Assembly: GCF_000196255.1 (NCBI RefSeq)
Contig: NC_006371.1
Coordinates: 1,075,996-1,139,995 of the forward strand
Direction: 5' to 3'
Origin: Photobacterium profundum SS9
GTDB taxonomy: Bacteria > Pseudomonadota > Gammaproteobacteria > Enterobacterales > Vibrionaceae
Length of the DNA stretch: 64,000 nt
Of this stretch, positions 14,914 through 22,619 are shown one piece after another. The notes beneath the pieces are model-generated. The model was not told the origin of the DNA. It saw only the letters and a program-made list of their open reading frames with translations, and ran no database searches. Each line of letters starts with the position of its first letter. Within the stretch, counting starts at the first letter, position 1. Position numbers and translations under genes: made by a program.

Positions 14914-15081
14914 TCACTACACATACAAAAAACAATGAACAGGTGGATTCAATCAATAAGCCGCATTGTGATTGTCTATATCAATGAGAGATATTGTCAC
15001 ACACTCCTTTACCCTAATCGTTATTATCACTCGATAATTCCTATTAATAGTCACATCACCAAATTAAATTTCATATTGGTC
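14914..15081. other. Intergenic stretch, nothing recognised
   Basis: AT-rich sequence after the toxin gene. No gene, repeat or clear terminator was seen. Confidence 0.4.
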
Positions 15082-15198
15082 CTAACTGACCAATACCCCG
15101 CTTAACTCAAGATCTCTGTATAACCGTCCTTCACACAAACAGCCAACACTCTTCGGTAGCTCTTTCAATTGCCTTGCTGTTCTAATTATTTTAGACAT
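15082..15198 (-). CDS. Possible 38-residue ORF, unknown
   Basis: Starts MSKIIRTARQLKELPKSVGC and ends before TAG at 15,082, with AGGGA nine bases before the ATG. It is basic and has no recognised family. It is listed because of the ribosome site only and could be chance. Confidence 0.25.
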   Translation of the reverse strand: MSKIIRTARQLKELPKSVGCLCEGRLYRDLELSGVLVS

Positions 15199-15354
15199 GT
15201 TTTCCCTATCCCTTTCTGCCGCCTACTATCATCAATTGATGGCAATTCCCTCCAGAATAAAGTTTCAAGAGTTAAAAAACATAAAGTGACACTGTGACAA
15301 AACATGTCATCTCTTCCTAAGCTTACAACTTGAACCGGCCTAGCCTTAAAATCT

Positions 15355-15385
15355 GTTTACCCCTGTAAGAAGGTAAACTTTTTTC
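15355..15385 (+). terminator. Intrinsic terminator-like hairpin upstream of qnr
   Basis: Stem GTTTACC/GGTAAAC followed by six T. It stands 170 bp before the qnr start, with no gene directly upstream on the same strand, so it may be an attenuator or the relic of a lost gene. Confidence 0.6.
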
Positions 15386-15554
15386 TTCGGTTGCGGTTGC
15401 GCTCAATGCATCGAACGCTTAACTACGGCTTCATTTGACGCCTTAAATTGGCAATTTGAGCGGTCTTAACTTACTGTTTTTTATGGGGTTGTTTTTGTTG
15501 GTGTGGTTGATGTTAGGTGATAACCTTCGGATTCAATATTAGCGAGGAATACTG

Positions 15555-16211
15555 ATGGCAAAAGATTACGAGGTATTTAATCAAGTCGATTTTTCTAATC
15601 AAGATCTGAGTGATTCATATTTTAAGGGATGCAAGTTTTTTAGGTGTAACTTTAACCGCACAAATCTTAGAGATGCTAAATTTGATGACTGTGTCTTTAT
15701 AGAGCAAGGAGCTATTGAGGGCTGTCATTTCGATTATAGTGATTTGCGCGACTCATCGTTTAAGAACTGCAAACTTTCATTGTCTAATTTCAAAGGTGCT
15801 AAGTGTTTTGGTATTGAATTTAGAAGCTGTGATTTAAAAGGCGCTAATTTCATACAAGCAAGCTTCTCGAACCAAATTAGCAATAGTATGTATTTCTGCT
15901 CGGCTTATATCACAGGCTGTAATCTCTCTTACGCGAACTTTGAACGACAATGTATAGAGAAATGTGACTTGTTCGAGAATAGGTGGATTGGTGCTAATCT
16001 ACAAGGCGCTTCATTAAAAGGGTCAGATCTAAGTCGTGGTTCATTTTCTGAAGATTGTTGGGGGCAGTTTTATATACAAGATTGTGATCTCAGTAATTCA
16101 GAATTAAACGGCTTAAACCCACGGAAAGTTGACTTAAGTGGTGTAAAGATCTGTGTATGGCAACAAGAGCAATTACTTGAACAGCTTGGGTTAATCGTAT
16201 TGCCTAATTAA
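15555..16211 (+). CDS. qnr: Qnr pentapeptide-repeat protein
   Basis: 218 residues, exactly the usual Qnr length. The A(D/N)LXX repeats run along the whole protein, and phrases shared with QnrA/VC types are visible: IEGCHFDYSDLRDSSFKNC, CFGIEFRSCDLKGANF, MYFCSAYITGCNLSYANF and the C-terminal GVKICVWQQEQLLEQLG. The right-handed beta-helix imitates DNA and protects gyrase and topoisomerase IV from quinolones. Chromosomal qnr genes are known in Photobacterium and Vibrio and are thought to be the source of the plasmid genes. The start at 15,555 has GAGGAA upstream. Confidence 0.95.
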   Translation: MAKDYEVFNQVDFSNQDLSDSYFKGCKFFRCNFNRTNLRDAKFDDCVFIEQGAIEGCHFDYSDLRDSSFKNCKLSLSNFKGAKCFGIEFRSCDLKGANFIQASFSNQISNSMYFCSAYITGCNLSYANFERQCIEKCDLFENRWIGANLQGASLKGSDLSRGSFSEDCWGQFYIQDCDLSNSELNGLNPRKVDLSGVKICVWQQEQLLEQLGLIVLPN

Positions 16212-16218
16212 TGTATGC

Positions 16219-16249
16219 GGTGCGCTTGGTAGATACATCGTAGCGCACC
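16219..16249 (+). terminator. Stem-loop after qnr
   Basis: GGTGCGCT/AGCGCACC stem with a 15-base loop, eight bases after the qnr stop. There is no T run, so termination is likely but not certain. Confidence 0.5.
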
Positions 16250-16386
16250 GTTAACAATATTGTGGCCAAACAAAAAGATGTTAACGCACTTGGATTTTTT
16301 GAACTACCTTACATAGTAGTTTTTGGCTAGCGCCGATGTTTACACGTTCTCGAATGCTGCTCTTCACTTTATACAGGTAGTTATAC

Positions 16387-16782
16387 ATGATTAGATTTCT
16401 TACATTTACTTTTTTAGCGGTGTCGATTAGTGCCAATGCTGCAACGTCTACAGATTTAGTAAAAAGCACGACAACATGGGATGGTCATAAACTTCCACCC
16501 TATTCACTTGTGCAACCAGAAGTGACTATAAAAGAAATCATAATAGAACCAGGAGAAAAACTGCCATGGCACCAACATCCTGTTATAAACGCAGGCGTAC
16601 TGATCAGTGGTGAGCTAACTGTTCATACAGAGGAGAAATCTTTAAATATGAAAGCGGGTGATAGTCTCGTTGAATTAGTTAACACCTCTCATTATGGTGA
16701 GAATACAGGCAAGGTGCCGGCTAAAATTATTGTGTTTTATCTGTCAGAAAAGAATCAAAAAGTAACAGTATTGGATAAGTAA
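16387..16782 (+). CDS. Exported cupin-domain protein
   Basis: 131 residues: a signal peptide (MIRFLTFTFLAVSISANA) and one cupin barrel. Cupin motif 1 is in LPWHQHPVINAGVLISGELTV (residues 57-77; two His and a Glu as metal ligands), and motif 2 is around GDSLVELVNTSHYGEN. Periplasmic location and metal binding are expected; the substrate is unknown. Confidence 0.85.
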   Translation: MIRFLTFTFLAVSISANAATSTDLVKSTTTWDGHKLPPYSLVQPEVTIKEIIIEPGEKLPWHQHPVINAGVLISGELTVHTEEKSLNMKAGDSLVELVNTSHYGENTGKVPAKIIVFYLSEKNQKVTVLDK

Positions 16783-16827
16783 CAGTTATTGATAAAACAC
16801 AGTAATAACGTTGCTTAAAGCAATCAA

Positions 16828-17093
16828 TATACCCAAGCTACCTCAAGATGCAGGATTCAGAGTGATCTCAGCGTGTTTAATTCAAGGAAAATGTGTGCAG
16901 GAATGGCATTCCCTTTCAAGTACATTTGACACAGAAGTAGATACGCTGAATCACTCCCGAAGGGCGAGTTTTGTTGGGCTCTATGCGGTGTTACTTATTT
17001 TCAACGTAGAACGACTAGGTCTATAAAGAAGTGCCTTGCCTAGAGCCCAACAAATTCTCGCTGAAACGAGCATCTTGAGGTAGCTTGGGTATA
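16828..17093. repeat. Inverted-repeat miniature element, full copy (266 bp)
   Basis: Ends are mirror images: TATACCCAAGCTACCTCAAG at the left and its complement at the right, extending to 24 bp. A second 266 bp copy, in reverse orientation, is at 47,356. The reading frame inside (IPKLPQDAGFRV...) is a false ORF that belongs to the repeat. No transposase. It behaves as a MITE. Confidence 0.9.
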
Positions 17094-17125
17094 TACCTTA
17101 AGGGAATGCGGTAATTAAGCGTTCG

Positions 17126-17449
17126 TTAATCGAGTAACCAAGTAGAAAGCGAAGCTCTTACATCAGAACAATGCCCAAATTGCACTAAAGGTCTATTTGG
17201 GTAGTCTTGATCTTTTAACTGACTAATTTGAATAAATGTTTCAGCTCTTACGTCGATATGGCTCACCAGAACGCCATTATCATGCTGAAATATAAGGTTA
17301 TGTCTTGTAGCAAAAATCAAATCATCTGCTGTATATGTTATTTTTTCATCTGAGTTTGATATGGTGCAGATGATGGGAAGCTCCTGGGCTACAACGCTAG
17401 AGACTGAAAACAACATCGACGCTAGAATTATCCCCTTAAATATCCGCAT
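17126..17449 (-). CDS. Small exported protein, unknown
   Basis: 107 residues. Signal peptide (MRIFKGIILASMLFSVSSVVA) and a short mature part with two cysteines (ICTIS, FGHCSD) that could form a disulfide in the periplasm. No family was recognised. It is alone on the minus strand next to the repeat element. Confidence 0.6.
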   Translation of the reverse strand: MRIFKGIILASMLFSVSSVVAQELPIICTISNSDEKITYTADDLIFATRHNLIFQHDNGVLVSHIDVRAETFIQISQLKDQDYPNRPLVQFGHCSDVRASLSTWLLD

Positions 17450-17652
17450 AATTATACCTATACACCTTTGATAATAAGAAACGTGCAGCGTTACTTATCA
17501 GATTAACGTCTTTATACCAAAGTATTATACCTATTTATCAAGTTATTATACTCAACGCGTAGTATATGTAATGACGGTGTGTTAATGTTTCTTGGTGTTA
17601 CAGATAAGTATATAATAAGTAACGGCGTGTAATTTAGAGTTAGGGGAATGAT

Positions 17653-18528
17653 ATGGAAATCAAAAAAGCTGAGACTCAAACTTTTGACGCAGATGTAATC
17701 CAGCTCTATTTGCGAGAAATCGCTTTAAAGCCTCTTTTAACTAAACATGAAGAAATTTTGTATAGCCGAAAAAGCCTTACTGGTGACAAAGAAGCCAAAA
17801 AAGTTATGATCGAGAGTAACTTGCGACTTGTTGTTAGTATTGCCAAGAAGTATCGTGGAAGTGGCATGCAACTCAGTGATCTAATTGATGAAGGAAATAT
17901 CGGTTTAATTACTTCAGTTGAGAAATTTGACCCAGAGCGTGGATTCCGTTTTTCTACCTATGCAACATGGTGGATTAAACAAACTATCGAGCGTTGTATT
18001 CATAATCAAGCGCGTACAATTCGTCTTCCTGTTCATGTTTCTAAAGAAATTAATACAATCATTAGAACGCATAAGCAGCTAATGAAGAAAAATAACCAAG
18101 AGCCAACACGTGAAGAAGTCGCTGAAAAGTTGGAACGTAGTGTTGATGATATTTCTTCTGTATTAGCTTACGATGCCCCTATTGTTTCTTTTGATCAAAC
18201 AATTAACGACGATGCTAATTCGCAGTCAATCTCAGTCTTTATTGCTGACGACTCTTCTGATAAGCCAGAAAGCCAAGTCGATAAAGACGATATAAAAGGC
18301 CTTGCTTTAGCAATGCTAGAAAACTTGAACCAGCGAGATCGTGAAATTTTGTGTCGTCGCTTTGGTTTACTAGGCTATGAAGTTCAGACGCTTCAACAAG
18401 TTGCGAATGAAGTGGGGTTAACACGCGAACGTATTCGTCAGCTGCAAGTCAGTTCGTTGAAAAAGCTGAAAAATACGCTAGAAAGAGATAATTACGACTT
18501 AGAGTTATTGTTTGCTCAGTCTGCTTAA
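17653..18528 (+). CDS. RpoS-like sigma factor (sigma-38 family paralogue)
   Basis: 291 residues. All conserved sigma-70 regions are visible: 1.2 (DVIQLYLREIALKPLLT), 2.1-2.4 (ESNLRLVVSIAKKYRG ... DLIDEGNIGLI ... RGFRFSTYATWWIKQTIER), 3 (RTIRLPVHVSKEIN) and 4.2 (LTRERIRQLQVSSLKKLKN). It follows RpoS closely but lacks about 40 N-terminal residues and differs within region 1.2 and region 3, so it is probably a second, RpoS-type sigma rather than the housekeeping RpoS. RpoQ of Vibrio fischeri is a precedent. No nlpD neighbour, unlike true rpoS loci. Ribosome site GGGGAATG precedes the start. Confidence 0.88.
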   Translation: MEIKKAETQTFDADVIQLYLREIALKPLLTKHEEILYSRKSLTGDKEAKKVMIESNLRLVVSIAKKYRGSGMQLSDLIDEGNIGLITSVEKFDPERGFRFSTYATWWIKQTIERCIHNQARTIRLPVHVSKEINTIIRTHKQLMKKNNQEPTREEVAEKLERSVDDISSVLAYDAPIVSFDQTINDDANSQSISVFIADDSSDKPESQVDKDDIKGLALAMLENLNQRDREILCRRFGLLGYEVQTLQQVANEVGLTRERIRQLQVSSLKKLKNTLERDNYDLELLFAQSA

Positions 18529-18540
18529 CGCATATATAGA

Positions 18541-18572
18541 AAAGCATCTAATATAAAGGTGCTTTTTTATAC
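18541..18572 (+). terminator. Terminator of the sigma factor gene
   Basis: Imperfect stem AAAGCATC/GGTGCTTTT with a T run, 13 bp after the stop codon. Confidence 0.65.
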
Positions 18573-18764
18573 CTCTTAAAAGTTACACCGTAGCATTTCC
18601 TTTCCCAAATAGTCTCGAGCCTCCATTCCATACAAATAAATGATTAAAAAACATACAGATAACACTTGTTTAAGCAAATTATTAAATTTGTGATAGAAAT
18701 ATAAATGATCAATGCTGATAATTATGTAGTTACTTTAATTCATTTGTATTGAGTAGGCCTTATT

Positions 18765-19301
18765 TTGAAATACATTATTATTTTGTTGGTACTGTGTGTA
18801 TCTGGATGTGTAAGTTACAGCGTCACAGAAGGTGAGATTCAAGATTATCTCGATAGCCGCACAACTTTTGAAAGAACAGTTGGAATTAAAGGTATCGCTC
18901 ACGCCAATGTTCAGTTTAATGATGTAAAAGTGGGAATTGGTCGCGTTGCAAATGATCGCGTAAATCTTTCATCAAAAGCACAAGCAGAAATTATGATATC
19001 AGGACAACCAAAACAATCTGTAGAAGTTGATATTGATTTTAGTGCTATCCCATTTTATGACAAAGATGAAGGTGCTATTTTTCTGAAGGATTTAAACGTA
19101 GAGTCATTGAATGTAACACCCGATAACCTAGGGATTTTTGCTAATAAACAGCTCATCGCACCCATTGTTAGTATTGTTGGGCAAATATTATCTACCCGCC
19201 CTGTCTATCGTTTAAATGATGATGATTTCAAAGAATCATTGTTGAAGACAGCTGGACCAGAATTGAAAATCAAAAATCATGAACTTGTTGTAGGGCTTTA
19301 A
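18765..19301 (+). CDS. DUF1439 (YceB-like) lipoprotein
   Basis: 178 residues from a TTG start (KYIIILLVLCVSGC): a lipoprotein signal with lipobox VSGC. The mature domain has the DUF1439 pattern (EIQDYLDSR... GIAHANVQFNDVKVGIGR ... FANKQLIAPIVSIVGQILSTRPVYRLN). Members are outer-membrane lipoproteins of the tubular lipid-binding (SMP/TULIP-like) type, with a poorly known role. Upstream 230 bp is AT-rich and holds no gene. Confidence 0.85.
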   Translation: MKYIIILLVLCVSGCVSYSVTEGEIQDYLDSRTTFERTVGIKGIAHANVQFNDVKVGIGRVANDRVNLSSKAQAEIMISGQPKQSVEVDIDFSAIPFYDKDEGAIFLKDLNVESLNVTPDNLGIFANKQLIAPIVSIVGQILSTRPVYRLNDDDFKESLLKTAGPELKIKNHELVVGL

Positions 19302-19311
19302 CGTCGATTAA

Positions 19312-19339
19312 AATAGGCTCGCTCATTTAGGAGCCTATT
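19312..19339. terminator. Bidirectional terminator-like hairpin
   Basis: Perfect nine-base stem AATAGGCTC/GAGCCTATT between two convergent genes. There is only a short T/A run, so strength is moderate. Confidence 0.65.
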
Positions 19340-19348
19340 AATGAATAC

Positions 19349-19645
19349 CTATTTCGTTTGTTTAGACTGCTCTAGAAAGTTCGTACCTGCAGCTTCATCA
19401 ATAATATAAACGGCTCGCTCTGCTTCGAATGCTTTTTTCATTGCTTCTGCGGCATAATTCCTAACAGTTTTACCTTGCGTTGTAACCACTAAAGTTATTA
19501 TCATAAAAATACTAAAAACGGTACAAACAGCCGTTATTACCATTTTTTTCATCACACGTTTTTCTGATTCTCGCAATTCACTTCGCACCATTTCAAGTAC
19601 ATCATAATTGGTCAAATTTGGACGAACCTTTCTATTAAGCGACAT
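19349..19645 (-). CDS. Small single-pass membrane protein, unknown
   Basis: 98 residues. A basic N-terminal region (MSLNRKVRPN, RESEKRVMKK), one membrane helix (residues 34-55, VITAVCTVFSIFMIITLVV) and a helical Ala/Glu-rich tail. No family was recognised. It stands alone between a DUF1439 gene and chrA. Confidence 0.6.
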   Translation of the reverse strand: MSLNRKVRPNLTNYDVLEMVRSELRESEKRVMKKMVITAVCTVFSIFMIITLVVTTQGKTVRNYAAEAMKKAFEAERAVYIIDEAAGTNFLEQSKQTK

Positions 19646-19860
19646 AATACCAAGCCTTTTTATTATTATTAGGCCGAATTATATCAACAACAACTTAACG
19701 ATAGCTTAATCATACGCTTACTAAACATATAGTAATAAATCATTGAATTGTATATATTATCCCTGCAATAAAATATAGTTATAGTGCGCTAGACTGTGGG
19801 GTTATAAGTTACGTAACAACGTAACTTATAACTTTTGATACTCTTGGTACCGATATCACT

Positions 19861-21027
19861 TTAAATCAAAGCATCCATCACTACCTTATAAACAACAAAT
19901 ACCACAGCAAGTAACCATACTGGGCATCGTTTGTATTTCAATAAAACATAACCGGTGATGACTGAAACAATATCAAAAATAGAGCTAATCGATGTCGTGA
20001 TAACCGGCGTAACAAAAGCACTACCCAGTAAACCAATGACACTCGCGTTAACCAAAACAATAGAAACTTTTAATCTTGAGTGACTAAACAACGCTTTCCA
20101 AGCGGGTAAAAAAGCAAATAGCAGTAAACAACCCGGCAAAAATACGGCAACAGTTGCTAGAAAACTACCGAGAATAGGCATAGAAGGTAATGCAGATGCA
20201 CCTAAATAACTCGCCATTGTAAACATAGGACCAGGAACTAACTGTGCAGCGGCATAGGATGTTAAGAAAGTATCAGGCTCAACCATTCCTTCCATCATTG
20301 GCTCTAGTAAAGGTAAAACAACATGTCCTCCCCCAAATACAAAACTACCCGCCTGATAGAAAACATTGATCAGGTTTAACGTTTCAACCTGATTTGCAAC
20401 CAGAGGTAACCCGATAAGTAATCCAACAAATACCGAGAGTATAAAAACATTAGGACGAATAGGATCGTTCTTTATGACCGTAGCATTTACAGCACTATTT
20501 GTATTCCTAAAAGACATTAAATAACCGATTAAGGCTGCAATCATAATCGGGGCAACTTGCCCAAGTAGACCAGAACTAAAGAAGACCAAAATGGCCGTTA
20601 GGCTTGCAACAAATAAGGTAAGCAATGTTGTGATATTCTTTTTTGCCATCCCCCAAAGCGCATCAGCAACCACAACAACTGCCAATAATTTAGCGGCATG
20701 AATGACTGTATCAATAATCGCCATTCCAGTTACTTGGTTATTAGCAATTGCCAAAAATGTTAGCAAAACGAAAGAAGGCAGCGTGAATCCGATAAATGCT
20801 GCAATCGCCCCCAAGTAACCTGCTCGTTTAAATCCTATGTACATACCCAACTGACTACTAGCAGGGCCAGGTAAGAACTGGCACAAAGCGACAGCATGAG
20901 TGAAGTCATTTTGTTTTAACCATTTTTTATTTTCAACAAACTCTCGTTGAAAATAACCAATATGTGCAGCTGGTCCACCGAAACTATACAAACCAAGCAC
21001 GAAAAAATCCCACAAAACGTTGAACAT
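19861..21027 (-). CDS. chrA: ChrA-family chromate/anion transporter
   Basis: 388 residues with two homologous halves of about six membrane segments each. The first half has the signature LGLYSFGGPAAHIGYFQREFV and QFLPGPASSQLGMYIG; the second has FVFGGGHVVLPLLEPMM and AAQLVPGPMFTMASYLGA. These two repeats define CHR transporters, which export chromate and related anions across the inner membrane. A divergent LysR gene lies beyond a 480 bp spacer that holds a palindrome at 21,086. Confidence 0.95.
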   Translation of the reverse strand: MFNVLWDFFVLGLYSFGGPAAHIGYFQREFVENKKWLKQNDFTHAVALCQFLPGPASSQLGMYIGFKRAGYLGAIAAFIGFTLPSFVLLTFLAIANNQVTGMAIIDTVIHAAKLLAVVVVADALWGMAKKNITTLLTLFVASLTAILVFFSSGLLGQVAPIMIAALIGYLMSFRNTNSAVNATVIKNDPIRPNVFILSVFVGLLIGLPLVANQVETLNLINVFYQAGSFVFGGGHVVLPLLEPMMEGMVEPDTFLTSYAAAQLVPGPMFTMASYLGASALPSMPILGSFLATVAVFLPGCLLLFAFLPAWKALFSHSRLKVSIVLVNASVIGLLGSAFVTPVITTSISSIFDIVSVITGYVLLKYKRCPVWLLAVVFVVYKVVMDALI

Positions 21028-21505
21028 ATTACCTCCTAGAAAAAGATATTTTACGTCACAATAAATAATTAATTAAATCGTTTGGAATGATAATTATCAT
21101 GTTTAATTTTAATAGTTAAAAACCAATAAATAGCCATGGTGTGAATGAATAGAATGCTCACTGTTATTAAATTACGAAATACACCTGGTTGCTGTGCACG
21201 CATGGAAACAGAGGTGGTATATTACTGTTTTTAAAGAAATAAACTCCACTTCTGATGTTTGTAGATTAGCCGATTACCTGAATGCTAGTGCACGAAAAAG
21301 TAGTCACTAACAAAAAGAAGCAACCAGAGTATTTAGAATTTGACCTAGCCGAATAGGATTTTATAAATTAACAATTAGGCGCCTTCTATCTTATCGATAA
21401 TGCGTTTATTTGGTTTGTTACGGTGTGACATTTATTCGCTGTATTATTAATGTCTTACATATATCAGTGTTATAATCGTGATATTGACAATCAAGGTTCT
21501 TCCCT
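21028..21505. other. Spacer between chrA and the LysR gene
   Basis: Holds an AT-rich palindrome (21,086-21,101) and degenerate non-coding sequence. No intact gene was found. Confidence 0.5.
21086..21101. promoter_or_regulatory. Fur-like palindrome upstream of chrA
   Basis: AATGATAATTATCATG, which has the TGATAAT/ATTATCA half sites of a Fur box in a 6-0-6 form. It lies 59 bp upstream of chrA. Control by a Fur-family regulator is possible; this form could also serve another metal regulator. Confidence 0.45.
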
Positions 21506-22432
21506 ATGCTAGAAAATCTTCAACAAATGGTGATTCTTGCCACCGTCGGTAATGAACAAAACTTCACTCGTGCTGCTGAGCGTCTTGGCATTTCCAAATC
21601 ACAGGTAAGTAAACAAATTCGTTTTCTTGAGGAAAGGCTTGGTTGTCAGCTTGTTCAGCGAAGTACAAGAACCGTTGCATTAACAGATATTGGTTTGCAG
21701 TATTCAGAGTATGGGCAACAACTTGTCGATACAGTAAATGAAGCAGAAGCAATGGTGGCAGGTTACAGAGATGAAGTGAAAGGCGTATTGCGTGTTGGTG
21801 TTGCTCAATCTTTTGGAAATTCAAACATCACATCAGCCTTAGCCGAATTTCAAAAAGCACATCCCGATCTTGAACTAGAGGTCAGCTTATTTGATCACCG
21901 CCCCAACCTACTTGAAGAAGGCTTCGATTGCTGGGTGGCAATTCATGAACACCCACCTGAAGGTATGGTCGCACGCAGATTAGCCAACTGTAATTTTGTT
22001 GTTGTTGCCTCTCCTGAATATCTTGCCGAGCATGGTGTACCTCAACTACCCGGTGATTTACGGCGTCATAATTGTATTACTTACCAAAGTCGTGAGCGCA
22101 AGTATGTAAATTGGGAATTTACACGTGATGGTGTACACCAATCGATTCGTGCGCGTGGTAATTACCGTATTGATAATGCCCCTGCAGTACTTGATGCGGC
22201 GACAAGTGGCTTAGGTATAGCGTACTTATCGACATATCTAATCACCGATGAATTGGTTAATAATAAATTAGTACAGCTTTTGCCTGAGTGGAAAGCCGAC
22301 GTTGAATTACCGATTTATGCCGTCTATCCAAGACGTAAATACCTAGCGCCGAAAGTTCGAAGTTTTATTGATTTTATGGCTGAACGTATGGCCAAGCCGC
22401 CTTTTAAAGAACTCAATCCAATTACTTCATAA
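21506..22432 (+). CDS. LysR-family transcriptional regulator
   Basis: 308 residues: an N-terminal winged HTH (QNFTRAAERLGISKSQVSKQIRFLEERLG) and a substrate-binding domain of the CrgA/DsdC-like subgroup (VLRVGVAQSFGN, then LEEGFDCWVAIHEHPPEGMVARRL). The gene is divergent from chrA, and it may regulate it, although a 480 bp gap separates them. The C-terminal PRRKYLAPKVRSFIDFM is typical of the family. Confidence 0.93.
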   Translation: MLENLQQMVILATVGNEQNFTRAAERLGISKSQVSKQIRFLEERLGCQLVQRSTRTVALTDIGLQYSEYGQQLVDTVNEAEAMVAGYRDEVKGVLRVGVAQSFGNSNITSALAEFQKAHPDLELEVSLFDHRPNLLEEGFDCWVAIHEHPPEGMVARRLANCNFVVVASPEYLAEHGVPQLPGDLRRHNCITYQSRERKYVNWEFTRDGVHQSIRARGNYRIDNAPAVLDAATSGLGIAYLSTYLITDELVNNKLVQLLPEWKADVELPIYAVYPRRKYLAPKVRSFIDFMAERMAKPPFKELNPITS

Positions 22433-22468
22433 CCCCATCAATTTAGAAGGTGATTTCTTGTCACCTTT

Positions 22469-22619
22469 TATACCCAAGCTACCTCAATATGCAGGATTCA
22501 GAGTGATCTCAGCGTGTTTAATTCGAGGAAAATGTGTGTAGGAATGGCATTCCGCAGGAGTAATACAATAAGTGCAACACGTTTGACGCAGAAGTAGATA
22601 CGCTGAATCACTCCCGAAG
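22469..22619 (+). repeat. Truncated miniature element (left half)
   Basis: Starts with TATACCCAAGCTACCTCAA and follows the 266 bp element through ATACGCTGAATCACTCCCGAAG, where the IS4-family element begins. A stretch of about 26 bp near 22,553 differs from the other copies. The right half of the element is missing on the far side of the IS. Confidence 0.88.

Noticed and set aside
15418..15518. Possible integron attC site before qnr (GCTTAAC ... GTTAGGT)
   Set aside because: The core words fit, but the interior does not pair into the needed folded palindrome, and no other attC-like sites are nearby.
16811..17026. 71-codon ORF (and the similar one at 47,423-47,635)
   Set aside because: Both lie wholly inside the inverted-repeat element and are frames of the repeat, with no ribosome site.
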